Shown here: positions 1-7,668 of the stretch, one piece after another
Numbering within the stretch: position 1 is the first letter of the stretch
Layout: each line of letters starts with the position of its first letter
The notes under the pieces: model-generated
Database searches by the model: none
Seen by the model: the letters and a program-made list of their open reading frames with translations, nothing else
What the model was told of the DNA's origin: nothing
Translations under genes and position numbers: made by a program
NCBI GenBank assembly: GCA_028286705.1
Contig: JAQBRC010000039.1
Coordinates: 1 to 21,997 of the forward strand
DNA length: 21,997 bases
From: Candidatus Nomurabacteria bacterium
GTDB taxonomy: Bacteria > Patescibacteriota > Minisyncoccia > Phycocordibacterales > UBA9973
Reading direction: 5' to 3'

Positions 1-374
1 CCTAAGCCAAAGAACCCCTTGGAAACAGGAAGGGCTGTATAAAGAGAGAGCGGATTGCCCTTGCTATCAACAACCTGTGCATTGATAGTTTCAGGAATAG
101 AGGAAGGGGTAATGCACTCAGGAAAACTTCCGCTGACTGTCACCGCATTGTTAATATTTTCTTTTGTCTTTGGACGACTGACAACAATGTTGCAGCCTGT
201 GGCTGTAGGAGTCTTGATGGTACTGCTCTTCTTGGCAGTATCTGGTGTATCGAAAATAGGCTTAATGGTACCTCCAGTCAGCGTCGTAATAAGTCCGATG
301 CCAAGCACAAGTGCAACAATAACCTCTACTGCACTCCAGCCTCCTCCGCCACCTGCACTAGGAGCATCAGCCAT
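1..374 (-). CDS. One-TM surface protein, possible Gmad2-like domain (partial)
   Basis: The gene runs leftward from ATG at 374 and is open to the window edge, so its C-terminus is missing (124 codons visible). The N-terminus is a Gly-rich cytoplasmic stretch (residues 5-13), then one hydrophobic segment at about 17-34 (VEVIVALVLGIGLITTL), then an exported region. Residues 74-120 (NAVTVSGSFPE, then VVDSKGNPL) read like the Ig-fold Gmad2 repeats of bacterial surface proteins; this is a family resemblance from memory, not a search. The start lies 3 nt after the stop of the sigma-4/HARE-HTH gene at 378, so the two are almost certainly co-transcribed. Cytoplasmic tail, TM and outside domain beside a transcription regulator could suggest signalling, but this is inference. 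Reading frame is well supported; function is weakly supported. Confidence 0.75.
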   Translation of the reverse strand, partial: MADAPSAGGGGGWSAVEVIVALVLGIGLITTLTGGTIKPIFDTPDTAKKSSTIKTPTATGCNIVVSRPKTKENINNAVTVSGSFPECITPSSIPETINAQVVDSKGNPLSLYTALPVSKGFFGL

Positions 375-377
375 AGG

Positions 378-1412
378 CTATTTCTTTGCAACGGTATAGG
401 TACCGTTATCTAGCTTAGTAAAATACTTAGCATTTTGCAGATTAACGAGAATAGTATTTTTCTTTAGGAAACGTTCCTTGAGTACGCGGTCAACAACGTC
501 TTCTTTTGTAAGAGGACCTTCCTTAACAAGGATTTCCTTGATAACATCGCGAACAACGCCTGGCTTGTATCCCCATTCAGAGAGCGCATAGTATCCGCGA
601 CCAACAAGCACGAAGCGAGGGTCCTTGATAAGTTCATTGTGTGTTGTTGCAACATGTGTCTTGCGACCGAATGTATCAACAATAGCCTTAGCCACTTCAC
701 GGAAGTGCATAGGAGAGCCGTGCTTGCGCATCATAAGGAATGCATAGTCCTTGATACCGCGAGTCTTGATGTTCTGAGATTCTGAAGGACCCCATTCGCC
801 TAGCGGGTTCTTGCCGATCTTCTTTGAGATGTTCAACCAACGTCGAGCAACCTCTTCATTTTTGTACTGAGAGGCAACGCCTTTCAGTTCTTCTAGGAAA
901 CGAATAACAAGGTCATCTTCGCTCAACAGTTCCTTGTCATCAAGACTCTTGTATACCTTGTGCAATGCATCATGAATAACTTCTGACAATTCCTGATCAA
1001 CAGTCCAACGAGTCTGGAAATTATCGTCTTCCTTCATCTTGTCGAATTCTTCGCCGAGTACCATATAAAAACGGATATGGTTCTGTACCGCCTTATCCTT
1101 AGACACGTAGGAAAGGAAGTCATCTTCATGCACCATGCTGCCCATAGCTTCAACAAGGGACTTAAGCTCACCAAACACTTTAGTTTCTGCCTTGAATGTA
1201 TCGCTCTTTCGGATCGCAGCAAGAGCCGCGTTTTCAATCTGACGAACGCGTTCACGAGTGATACCGTATTTCTTTCCGATTGCTTCAAGGGTCTTTGAAT
1301 CAGCAGAGTCTTCCAGTCCGTAGCGGTTCACGATAATGTCATGTGCACGGTCCTGCAGATTTGAAAGCAGGCGCTTGGTGACTTGTTTTGGTTTGAAGCT
1401 AATAGTTGCCAT
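378..1412 (-). CDS. Sigma-region-4 / HARE-HTH transcription regulator
   Basis: 344 aa. Residues about 10-70 match a sigma70 region 4 helix-turn-helix: the stretch YGITRERVRQIENAAL is the classic -35-recognition helix of RpoD-type sigma factors. There is no region 2, so it cannot be a full sigma factor. Residues about 218-285 (YAFLMMRKHGSPMHFREVAK, then a LIKDPRFVLVGRGYYAL-type strand-turn) match the HARE-HTH (HB1/ASXL) fold also found in the RNA polymerase delta subunit, and a second winged-helix-like stretch fills 286-344. The middle (75-210) is helical and unassigned. Such region-4 plus HARE proteins are known from Patescibacteria. It probably binds DNA and RNA polymerase and modulates transcription. 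It has its own promoter and is followed 3 nt later by a membrane protein gene. Confidence 0.85.
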   Translation of the reverse strand: MATISFKPKQVTKRLLSNLQDRAHDIIVNRYGLEDSADSKTLEAIGKKYGITRERVRQIENAALAAIRKSDTFKAETKVFGELKSLVEAMGSMVHEDDFLSYVSKDKAVQNHIRFYMVLGEEFDKMKEDDNFQTRWTVDQELSEVIHDALHKVYKSLDDKELLSEDDLVIRFLEELKGVASQYKNEEVARRWLNISKKIGKNPLGEWGPSESQNIKTRGIKDYAFLMMRKHGSPMHFREVAKAIVDTFGRKTHVATTHNELIKDPRFVLVGRGYYALSEWGYKPGVVRDVIKEILVKEGPLTKEDVVDRVLKERFLKKNTILVNLQNAKYFTKLDNGTYTVAKK

Positions 1413-1446
1413 GTGTGTCTCTGGTTTTATAAGTAATATAACTAAT

Positions 1447-1474
1447 ACTTTATCATGGATAAAAAAAATGTCAA
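1447..1474 (-). promoter_or_regulatory. Promoter of the sigma-4/HARE-HTH gene
   Basis: On the minus strand, TTGACA (1469-1474), a 16-nt spacer and TAAAGT (1447-1452) lie about 35 nt before the ATG at 1412. A second TTGACA begins 11 nt further upstream. The leader is A/T-rich with only a weak purine run before the ATG. Confidence 0.55.
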
Positions 1475-1500
1475 TCTTTTGTCAAGAGTAGTCCCCACCG

Positions 1501-2553
1501 CTAGAACAGACGACGGACGTCTCCGACAGTTAGAAAGACCATGAGACCCAATAGCAGGATAAATCCTGCAGCATGAATAATCCCAACGGTATTTTGAGAG
1601 AACTTGCGACGGGTAATTGCCTCAAGCAATACCACTACCAACCGTCCCCCGTCTAGTGCTGGAAATGGCATAATGTTGATTACAGCCAAGTTAACTGAAA
1701 TCATGGCGGTAAAGGCTAGGAGGTACGTAAAGCCAATGCTTGCTGCACTGCCGACTTCATGAGCAAGTCCTACAGGACCCACCAAGCTCTTGGCAGTATC
1801 GTTATGATGAAAGATTCCAGCAATCAAGCTGCCGAGTGTAGCAAAGATCTGTGTACCAACTGAATAGGTCTGCTGTGCCGCAGCAATAAATGCCTTAGGC
1901 AAGGGCAATCGCTGATTTGATACTGGTTCGATAGCTAGTCCAATGATACGAGAAGTGCCTTTGCCACTTGGAACAATGTCGACAGTGCTTGTCTTGCCGA
2001 AGTGTATATAGGTCACCGTTACTGGACCGTCACTATTCATCACCGCAGTATGCACGTCATCAGTCGACACTGGCTCAGCAAGGGTCTTGCCTGCAACAGA
2101 AACACTGGTAATAGTATCGCCAACTGTCAGTCCGGCATCTTCAGATGGTGATCCTTGTACAACACTGACAATAGTCGGCGTGCCAGTATCAGTAGCAACA
2201 GGCATGCCAATGGTGTAAGCAGCAGTAAACAAGAAGATGGCGAGCAAGATATTGCAGACAACTCCGGCAACCAATACGGCACTCTTCAAATACCACGGCT
2301 TTGATTCAAACTGCTTCTCAACAGGAGCACTGCCATCAATACCGTTCTCTCCTGCAATCTTCACAAACCCTCCAATCGGAAGAAGGTTGATTGTATACAA
2401 CGTCTCCCCTTTCTTCCATGAGAACAATCGTGGCGGAATGCCAAAGCCAAACTCTTCAACAGTCATGCCGCTCTTGCGAGCAATAAAGAAATGTCCCCAT
2501 TCGTGCACGATAACAGTCACGAGCAGAACGATGATGAAGATAATGATAGTCAT
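1501..2553 (-). CDS. rseP: RIP site-2 metalloprotease
   Basis: 350 aa, typical for the RseP/MmpA (peptidase M50B) family. It cuts transmembrane helices of its substrates within the inner membrane, in E. coli the anti-sigma factor RseA after DegS. Visible features are the HEWGH zinc motif at residues 17-21 in the first TM segment, a second TM at about 92-112, one PDZ domain at about 120-205 (the family often has one or two), the third zinc ligand in the motif FPALDGG at 297-303, and a last TM at about 325-342. All catalytic residues are present. The start lies 5 nt after the frr stop, so frr and rseP form an operon, an order seen in many bacteria. No RseA or DegS homologue is visible here; the neighbouring one-TM protein could be a substrate, but that is speculation. 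Confidence 0.95.
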   Translation of the reverse strand: MTIIIFIIVLLVTVIVHEWGHFFIARKSGMTVEEFGFGIPPRLFSWKKGETLYTINLLPIGGFVKIAGENGIDGSAPVEKQFESKPWYLKSAVLVAGVVCNILLAIFLFTAAYTIGMPVATDTGTPTIVSVVQGSPSEDAGLTVGDTITSVSVAGKTLAEPVSTDDVHTAVMNSDGPVTVTYIHFGKTSTVDIVPSGKGTSRIIGLAIEPVSNQRLPLPKAFIAAAQQTYSVGTQIFATLGSLIAGIFHHNDTAKSLVGPVGLAHEVGSAASIGFTYLLAFTAMISVNLAVINIMPFPALDGGRLVVVLLEAITRRKFSQNTVGIIHAAGFILLLGLMVFLTVGDVRRLF

Positions 2554-2558
2554 AAGCG

Positions 2559-3095
2559 TTAGTTAAGGATTTCTGATTCCTTTTTATCGTACAGCGCTTC
2601 AAGATCGCTATTTGCAGCATCCACTAGCTTCTGCACATCCTCCTTGGCATTGCGCATAGCGTCTTCTGGCAATTTCAAATCCTTGAATGTGCTAAGTGCA
2701 GCTTCGCGCGCCTTGCGGATGGTAATACGAGCGTCTTCAAGACGTTCCTTGGCACTCTTGGCAAGCTTCTGGCGAGTCTCTGTAGTAAGGGCTGGGATGA
2801 TAACGCGAATACCGCTGTCATCAACAACAATGGAGAAGTTAAGGTCTGCAGCATACAGTGCGCGTTCAATATCCTTGATCTGACCCTTGTCCCATGGAGA
2901 GATCCGAAGTGTCTTAGGGTCTTCAATAGTCGTTGTCGCAACGTTCTTCAGCGGCTGAAACGAGCCGTATGCTTCAACGTTAACGCCATCAAGCAGTGCT
3001 GGAGCAGCACGCCCCGTATGAATCTGAGAATATTCTTTGGCAAGCCATTCCTGTGCCTGCTTCGCTTCTTGTTTGAAAGGGTTTAAATCGTACAT
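2559..3095 (-). CDS. frr: Ribosome recycling factor
   Basis: 178 aa from the preferred start; the family is about 185. With EF-G it splits the post-termination 70S ribosome. Diagnostic stretches are the tRNA-mimicking coiled coil with HTGRAAPALLDGV near the N-terminus, IEDPKTLRISPWDK, and the C-terminal helix with LPEDAMRNAKEDVQKLVD. An in-frame ATG exists at 3113, but a good -10 box (TATACT, 3104-3109) lies between the two ATGs. Transcripts from it would start close to 3097, so ATG 3095 is chosen and the mRNA would be almost leaderless. First gene of an frr-rseP operon, immediately after the terminator of the upstream gene. Confidence 0.95.
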   Translation of the reverse strand: MYDLNPFKQEAKQAQEWLAKEYSQIHTGRAAPALLDGVNVEAYGSFQPLKNVATTTIEDPKTLRISPWDKGQIKDIERALYAADLNFSIVVDDSGIRVIIPALTTETRQKLAKSAKERLEDARITIRKAREAALSTFKDLKLPEDAMRNAKEDVQKLVDAANSDLEALYDKKESEILN

Positions 3096-3103
3096 AGGAT
3101 TTG

Positions 3104-3112
3104 AGTATATCA
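3104..3112 (-). promoter_or_regulatory. Extended -10 promoter of frr
   Basis: Minus-strand TGATATACT is an extended -10 (TGn plus TATACT) with no clear -35, because the -35 zone falls in the preceding terminator. Its -10 ends 8 nt before the ATG at 3095, which predicts a leaderless or nearly leaderless mRNA. Confidence 0.6.
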
Positions 3113-3115
3113 TAC

Positions 3116-3139
3116 AAAAAGCCGCTCTATGAGCGGCTT
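3116..3139 (-). terminator. Intrinsic terminator of the gene at 3157
   Basis: On the minus strand, AAGCCGCTC and GAGCGGCTT pair around an ATA loop, followed by TTTTT. Confidence 0.85.
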
Positions 3140-3156
3140 AAGGACTAAAAGCTTTC

Positions 3157-3516
3157 TTAATGAGGATGTTCCTTTATTCCCACAATCTTGGCTTCATACG
3201 TTTTGATAACTGCAAACGAGGCATCAGGAGTGTAGTGTGAATCAGCCATAAGCCACTGAACAGACTTATGGGCACGGTTGCCATGCTTCCGCCTGGCAAG
3301 GACTACTATGATTATGCTATCGGTTTTCACGTTTTCGTAGTTAATCAAATCAAGCGAATCGGTAACGTTAATCTTGAGGGTAAAGTCATACAGCTTACCC
3401 TTTTCATTGTAAGTAATAGGAACTTCTGTTGCGTTGGAATAAATCTTAAAGGCGCCTAGCACCAAAAGAACTGCGATTGCGACTAAAAGACGCGGAATGG
3501 TAAGGGATTTCTTCAT
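3157..3516 (-). CDS. Small exported or membrane-anchored protein, unknown
   Basis: 119 aa, no family recognised. It starts MKKSLTIPRLLVAIAVLLVL, a positive n-region followed by a hydrophobic stretch to about residue 23, so it is a signal anchor or an uncleaved signal peptide. The mature part begins near SNATEVPITYNEKGKLYDF and looks beta-rich, followed by a basic patch (ARRKHGNRAHK) and a C-terminus ending in HPH. There is no lipobox Cys. It is monocistronic, with a clean terminator 18 nt downstream. It diverges from the gene at 3634. The N-terminus and isolated expression unit support a real gene; function is unknown. Confidence 0.65.
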   Translation of the reverse strand: MKKSLTIPRLLVAIAVLLVLGAFKIYSNATEVPITYNEKGKLYDFTLKINVTDSLDLINYENVKTDSIIIVVLARRKHGNRAHKSVQWLMADSHYTPDASFAVIKTYEAKIVGIKEHPH

Positions 3517-3590
3517 TGTGAAAGAATTTAAAGGTTTAAGAATCTGTTTTCTTCAGATTATGGCAAAAGCATACCGATGTCAATTATGGC

Positions 3591-3619
3591 TTGCCATTTA
3601 AAAGCAAAACGGATACAGT
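3591..3619 (+). promoter_or_regulatory. Promoter of the gene at 3634
   Basis: TTGCCA (3591-3596), a 17-nt spacer and TACAGT (3614-3619). It lies inside the longest version of the reading frame, which favours the internal ATG at 3634 as the true start. Confidence 0.45.
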
Positions 3620-3633
3620 ACGAAAAAAAGAAT

Positions 3634-4014
3634 ATGGAGAAAATTGAAATTGAAAGCTTGCCGAAAAATATTTCTGAAATAATTAATGCGTTTGATAACC
3701 AACTACCTATCACTATTATCATCAAAGAGGTGAAATATCTCCTTTTGATAGAGGATATGAATACAAGCACTGAAAACTACGTAAAGGATCCAGAAGGAAC
3801 GGTACGGGCCTTGCTTCTGGAGTGCCACACGATTACTCACTCTGATGAGTTGCCAGTAAAGGTATGTCTGCATCTTCTAGCAGAAAAAATGCACCAAGAT
3901 GGGGAATATGTTGTCACTGACGCGCTGCTATTTAAGGGGACGTTGAAAGAATTTAAAGAAGTTGCCACACCTTTTAGTAAGGATGATGTGGAGCATGAAC
4001 TGACACAAGAGTAA
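3634..4014 (+). CDS. Small soluble protein, unknown
   Basis: 126 aa from ATG 3634 (MEKIEIESLPKNI); the frame is open upstream to ATG 3577, but a promoter-like element sits between the two, so the shorter form is preferred. No family recognised. The protein is acidic and lacks TM or signal sequence. The first half is a possible alpha/beta region (ITIIIKEVKYLLLIEDM), the second half contains HTITHSDELPVKVCLHLLAEKM and ends with an acidic helix (SKDDVEHELTQE). A strong terminator follows 6 nt after the stop. It converges on the mreB-holB operon. Probably a real monocistronic orphan gene. Confidence 0.6.
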   Translation: MEKIEIESLPKNISEIINAFDNQLPITIIIKEVKYLLLIEDMNTSTENYVKDPEGTVRALLLECHTITHSDELPVKVCLHLLAEKMHQDGEYVVTDALLFKGTLKEFKEVATPFSKDDVEHELTQE

Positions 4015-4019
4015 GAACG

Positions 4020-4046
4020 AATCACCCACATAGTGGGTGATTTTTT
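4020..4046 (+). terminator. Intrinsic terminator of the gene at 3634
   Basis: AATCACCCAC and GTGGGTGATT form a 10-bp stem with an ATA loop, running into TTTTTT. The hairpin also lies just past the convergent holB-like stop, but its minus-strand tail is poor in T, so it mainly serves the plus strand. Confidence 0.85.
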
Positions 4047-4659
4047 ATAACACCATACTCGCAGCGTATTCCAACACATACTTCGTCGGAAGATTTCCTG
4101 CAAACAGCATATCCTTTGCTTTATAGATAATATCTGCTTTCTTGGGCGTACTGCGCACATGCGCTTCCAGCATATCGAGCATCTGTACTGCCTTGGCTCT
4201 GCGCGTTGCAGCGTCATCTTCAGCATCACTCGCAAACTCTTCCTTAATCTGTGCCAACACAACATCGCGAGACAATACCTGTTTCTCAAATACTGTTGGG
4301 TCAGAATGAATCAACATGGTTCGAGAACGAATCGTCGCAGGAACCAGGTACGGATATGGTGTCATTAAAACAATTCTTGTATCTGCATCTGGTTCTTCCA
4401 AAGACTTTAAAAGAATCTCGGCAGCATCGGGAGAAAATATGGAAAAGAAGATGATAAAGTATCGTTCTGTGCCAATGCCCTCGTTTATAAAGGTCACCAA
4501 GCTTTTAGCGTGGTCGGTTGTAAAGCGAGGGACTGAAAGTGCGTTAGTGAGTGGGTTGCGTATTAACGCAGTGCCCATCAATGTATCAAAGTCATCTTCA
4601 GCTCCCTGCAGCAAAAATGCCTGTTGTGGGGCGAGTGCTGCAAAGTCATCAATAGTCAT
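4045..4659 (-). CDS. DNA polymerase III delta'-like clamp-loader protein (degenerate)
   Basis: 204 aa, much shorter than HolB (about 330 aa). The clamp loader opens the beta clamp and places it on primed DNA; delta' is its non-hydrolysing rigid subunit. The match is to the AAA+ core: EILLKSLEEPDADTRIVLMT at residues 81-100 corresponds to the family's ALLKTLEEPP...ILxT stretch (Walker B follow-on and sensor 1), and PATIRSR at 107-113 to the TIRSRC arginine-finger motif. No Walker A is present; the N-terminus (FLLQGAEDDFDTLMG) takes its place. The usual zinc-binding Cys cluster and the C-terminal collar domain are missing or very short. It starts 12 nt after the mreB stop (operon). Likely a structural clamp-loader subunit; the exact role is inferred. 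Confidence 0.75.
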   Translation of the reverse strand: MTIDDFAALAPQQAFLLQGAEDDFDTLMGTALIRNPLTNALSVPRFTTDHAKSLVTFINEGIGTERYFIIFFSIFSPDAAEILLKSLEEPDADTRIVLMTPYPYLVPATIRSRTMLIHSDPTVFEKQVLSRDVVLAQIKEEFASDAEDDAATRRAKAVQMLDMLEAHVRSTPKKADIIYKAKDMLFAGNLPTKYVLEYAASMVL

Positions 4660-4671
4660 ACAACTATTGTA

Positions 4672-5691
4672 TTACCTTTTCGATAATATGGAACGCTGGT
4701 AGTCATCTAGGTGTCCTAGTAGAACGCCGGTACCCTTAACAACACAGTAAAGAGGATCATCAGCCAATCTAACCTTTACACCTGTCTGCTGTTCAATCAG
4801 TTCAGGAAGGTGTGCCAATGAAGAGGTTCCTCCTGTCATGACGATACCGTAGTCGATAATGTCTGATGCGAGTTCAGGTGGAGTGTTTTCCAATACGGTC
4901 TTAATGGCCTTGATGATAATCTCAAGTTCATACTGAATTGCCTTCACTAGTTCGTTGGTGGTGATAGTAAGGGTCTTTGGCAAACCAGAGACGATGTCTC
5001 GCCCCTTCACTTCCCCGGTCACATCAGGAGAAACAGGCAATGCTGAACACAATGTCTTCTTAATCTCTTCTGCAGTCTGGTCTCCAATGGCAACGTTATA
5101 GGTATGGCGAATGTAATCGATAATAGCCTGATCAAATTTGTTGCCCGCACACTTCACCGAAGTAGAAGCAATGATGCCTCCCAATGAAATCACTGCAACG
5201 TCTGTCGTTCCTCCGCCAATATCAATCACCATACAGCCTCGTGCTTCGTTGATAGCAACACCTGCGCCAAGAGCAGCAAGAATTGGTTCCTTAACAATAA
5301 TGGCAGTACGCGCGCCGGCTTTCATTGTTGCTTCGATAACGGCACGTCGTTCTGTCGAGGTAATTCCAACAGGAACAGAAACAAGCACGTCAGGCTTGAA
5401 CAATGAGGCTCGCCCCAATGCCTTGTTGATAAAGTGATGCAGCATGGCATACGTCACCGTATAGTTGGCAATCACGCCGTCCTGCATGGGACGGTGCACG
5501 GAAACAGAGTCAGGAGTCTTGCCCAGCATCTCCTTGGCATCATTGCCAATTGCCTCAATTGTCTTGGTTGTACGGTTAACCGCCACCACTGTCGGCTCAT
5601 TAAGTACGATACCGCTGCCCGCCATAAAGACCAGGGTATTTGCTGTACCAAGGTCAATACCAAGCTTCTTTTTTCCAGGAAGTTTCCACAT
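4672..5691 (-). CDS. mreB: Rod-shape actin homologue MreB
   Basis: 339 aa, normal for MreB, the bacterial actin that forms membrane-bound filaments and guides lateral peptidoglycan synthesis. Phosphate-1 loop GIDLGTANTLVF is at residues about 11-22, phosphate-2 loop DIGGGTTDVAVISLGG is mid-protein, and the adenosine motif GIVMTGGTSSLAHLPELI is near the C-terminus. The frame is open further upstream, but ATG 5691 gives the canonical MWKLPGKKKLGIDLG start and sits 12 nt downstream of a strong -10 box, so it is chosen. The transcript would carry only about 6 nt of leader. It is followed by the holB-like gene and diverges from priA. No mreC or mreD is seen beside it. Confidence 0.96.
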   Translation of the reverse strand: MWKLPGKKKLGIDLGTANTLVFMAGSGIVLNEPTVVAVNRTTKTIEAIGNDAKEMLGKTPDSVSVHRPMQDGVIANYTVTYAMLHHFINKALGRASLFKPDVLVSVPVGITSTERRAVIEATMKAGARTAIIVKEPILAALGAGVAINEARGCMVIDIGGGTTDVAVISLGGIIASTSVKCAGNKFDQAIIDYIRHTYNVAIGDQTAEEIKKTLCSALPVSPDVTGEVKGRDIVSGLPKTLTITTNELVKAIQYELEIIIKAIKTVLENTPPELASDIIDYGIVMTGGTSSLAHLPELIEQQTGVKVRLADDPLYCVVKGTGVLLGHLDDYQRSILSKR

Positions 5692-5736
5692 ATGAATGAC
5701 TATAGTATAGTGGCGATAGCACTGATGTAAAGGAGG
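5683..5736. promoter_or_regulatory. Overlapping divergent mreB/priA promoters and priA RBS
   Basis: Minus strand for mreB: TTTACA (5726-5731), a 16-nt spacer and TATACT (5704-5709). Plus strand for priA: TTTCCA (5683-5688), a 17-nt spacer and TATAGT (5706-5711). The two -10 boxes overlap in the near-palindrome TATAGTATA. The plus-strand Shine-Dalgarno AAAGGAGG (5729-5736, 10 nt before ATG 5747) overlaps the -35 of mreB. RNA polymerase cannot occupy both promoters at once. Confidence 0.6.
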
Positions 5737-5746
5737 CGCTAAAAAG

Positions 5747-7615
5747 ATGTATATCGCAACAGTCATTCCAATCAGCAAAGGCATCCCCTTTGACACCCTC
5801 AGCTACTATAGCGCCGAGCTTCTTGACCGCGGTACTATTGTCTCAGTTCCGTTGGGCAAGCAGAAAATAAACGCCATCATCGCCGAATGCCAGAACCTCT
5901 CTGAAGCCAAGACTGCCATCAAGCAGGCTTCATTTGCTCTCAAGAAAATACACACCGTTGTCGGACATGTTCCCTTGCTCGGAGCAGTTATTGAAGGGCT
6001 TGTTGAAACCTCAGCACGCACTCTCACTCCGCTCGGCGCTATTGCCGGCGCTGTCATGCCAAGCACCTTGTTTGACTACGTCTCTCCCGAAAAAATAATT
6101 ATACAGGCAGAAGAAACTGAGATGAAAAAACAGTTCAAAGAAGAAAGTGTCGTTGGTACGACTCTGGATCGAACTGATTTCTACAAGCGTCTCATTCGCA
6201 CATCATTTGCTGCAAAGAAAAGCATTCTCTTTATTGCGCCAACAATAAAGAACTTGGAGCAATGGAAAACCATTTTGCAAAAAGGCATTCCCAAGCATGT
6301 TGTAACTGTACACAGCAAGACAACAAAAAAAAATTTGCGTGGCGCATTTGCGCTGATTAAGCAAAGTGACAGACCGTTAATTATATTCGCAACGCCAGGA
6401 TACGCCGTATTGCCTCGTCACGATATCGGAACTGTTATCGTTGAAGACGAGAGCAACTCTCTATACAAGACAAGCGATCGCTTCAAAACTGACCTTCGTA
6501 TATTCCTCGGTGCGTTTGCCAAGGCCGCAGAGGTGCAACTGTGTTGGGGCGATACCATCCCTCGTCTTGAGACATTGGAGCGCACGGAAAAAACAATGCT
6601 GCCTCGTACCTTCATTCCCGACAAGCTACACGTTGTTCCAGTTGAACCATATAGAACAATACTTCCAACAGAGGTTATTGAAATCATTCGTCACGCTGAA
6701 GCAAAGAAGAAGCGCCTCTATATATACGCTAGCAGAAAGGGCGTTGCTCCGCTGTCACGATGTGCAGACTGCGGCACCATTGTTATCTGCGAAGTCTGTG
6801 GTTTGCCTATGGTATTGAAAAACCGTCGCAATGCGGAAGGACTCGACGAGCGGTACTTCGTCTGCACGCATTGTGTAGCGACACTGCCGGCTACACATAC
6901 CTGTGCATACTGCGGAAGTTGGAATATCACTCCAGTATCAATTGGTACAGAGAGTATTCGTGATGCAGTTGCTGCACTGGTTGGATCTGAAGCGGTAACA
7001 ACAATTGATGACGACCTTACCCCTGACAGCAATACTATCGAGACTCTCCTCAGTCAAAGCGAAAAGCAAAAGTTCTCTATTGTTATTGGCACCATCAAAG
7101 TGCTTCCCTTTCTCAAAAATATTAACTACACACTGTTCCCCTTCTTTGACCGCCTGCTCTCAACTCCTTCTTTGTATACAACTGAAAATACATTGAGATT
7201 AGTTATGGAATGCAATGAACGAGCAGTCGATGGCGTATTGCTATTCACTCGCCAGCCAGACTTTCCTCTCATCAAACAACTAGAGACACACAAGATCAAT
7301 GCGTTGATTCATGACGAGTTAACGCTTCGCAAAGAAATTGGCTATCCGCCATACGGCAGTATTATAAAAATTAGCCTAACGGTACCCGAAGGATACCGTC
7401 TGGCAGTTGTTGAAAAGATGCAATCATTTCTTGAAGACATGGAAGCAACCATGATGCCGGCACGACGCATCAGCGTTGGCAGCATGAAAGTACTGGTATC
7501 ATGGATTGTTAAGACTGGAACAAACTATATCGAAGAGGAAGGTCCGACATTGGCATCGTTTCTCACTTCCCTGCACTTCCCGTATATGATTGAGGAGAAT
7601 CCGGAGCGGTTATAG
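5747..7615 (+). CDS. priA: PriA-like primosomal protein with inactive helicase core
   Basis: 622 aa; active PriA is about 730. PriA reloads DnaB at stalled forks. The N-terminal 3'BD-like domain (1-105: MYIATVIPISKGIPFDTLSY, VSVPLGKQK) is present. The helicase lobe is eroded: where GxxGSGKTEVY should be, residues 138-147 read TTLDRTDFYK, and the DEEH box is VEDES (232-236). The zinc-binding insertion is intact, with four CxxC pairs at C339/342, C348/351, C373/376 and C386/389. The C-terminal mark LRKEIGYPPYG (527-537) is typical of PriA. ATG 5747 has a strong Shine-Dalgarno. It is probably a fork- or SSB-binding loader without ATP-driven unwinding; that conclusion is inferred from the lost motifs. 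Confidence 0.85.
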   Translation: MYIATVIPISKGIPFDTLSYYSAELLDRGTIVSVPLGKQKINAIIAECQNLSEAKTAIKQASFALKKIHTVVGHVPLLGAVIEGLVETSARTLTPLGAIAGAVMPSTLFDYVSPEKIIIQAEETEMKKQFKEESVVGTTLDRTDFYKRLIRTSFAAKKSILFIAPTIKNLEQWKTILQKGIPKHVVTVHSKTTKKNLRGAFALIKQSDRPLIIFATPGYAVLPRHDIGTVIVEDESNSLYKTSDRFKTDLRIFLGAFAKAAEVQLCWGDTIPRLETLERTEKTMLPRTFIPDKLHVVPVEPYRTILPTEVIEIIRHAEAKKKRLYIYASRKGVAPLSRCADCGTIVICEVCGLPMVLKNRRNAEGLDERYFVCTHCVATLPATHTCAYCGSWNITPVSIGTESIRDAVAALVGSEAVTTIDDDLTPDSNTIETLLSQSEKQKFSIVIGTIKVLPFLKNINYTLFPFFDRLLSTPSLYTTENTLRLVMECNERAVDGVLLFTRQPDFPLIKQLETHKINALIHDELTLRKEIGYPPYGSIIKISLTVPEGYRLAVVEKMQSFLEDMEATMMPARRISVGSMKVLVSWIVKTGTNYIEEEGPTLASFLTSLHFPYMIEENPERL

Positions 7616-7650
7616 AAAGAAAAAAGACCATCTCATTTAGAGACGGTCTT
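7616..7650 (-). terminator. Intrinsic terminator of the lipoprotein gene
   Basis: Minus-strand hairpin AAGACC-n-TCTC against GAGA-n-GGTCTT with one mismatch and a 5-nt loop, followed by TTTTTTCTTTC. It may also weakly stop priA transcripts on the plus strand. Confidence 0.75.
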
Positions 7651-7668
7651 AAATTACCATTTGATTTC

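Noticed and set aside
55..399. Plus-strand ORF of 114 aa
   Set aside because: Shadow of the partial minus-strand membrane protein and the end of the HARE-HTH gene; the minus frame has a coherent TM and start context.
3541..3559. AATCTG/CAGATT hairpin between the divergent genes at 3516 and 3634
   Set aside because: Only six bp, A/T-rich, no T tract; could be chance.
4316..4702. 128-aa plus-strand ORF
   Set aside because: Antisense to the delta'-like gene, whose protein shows AAA+ motifs.
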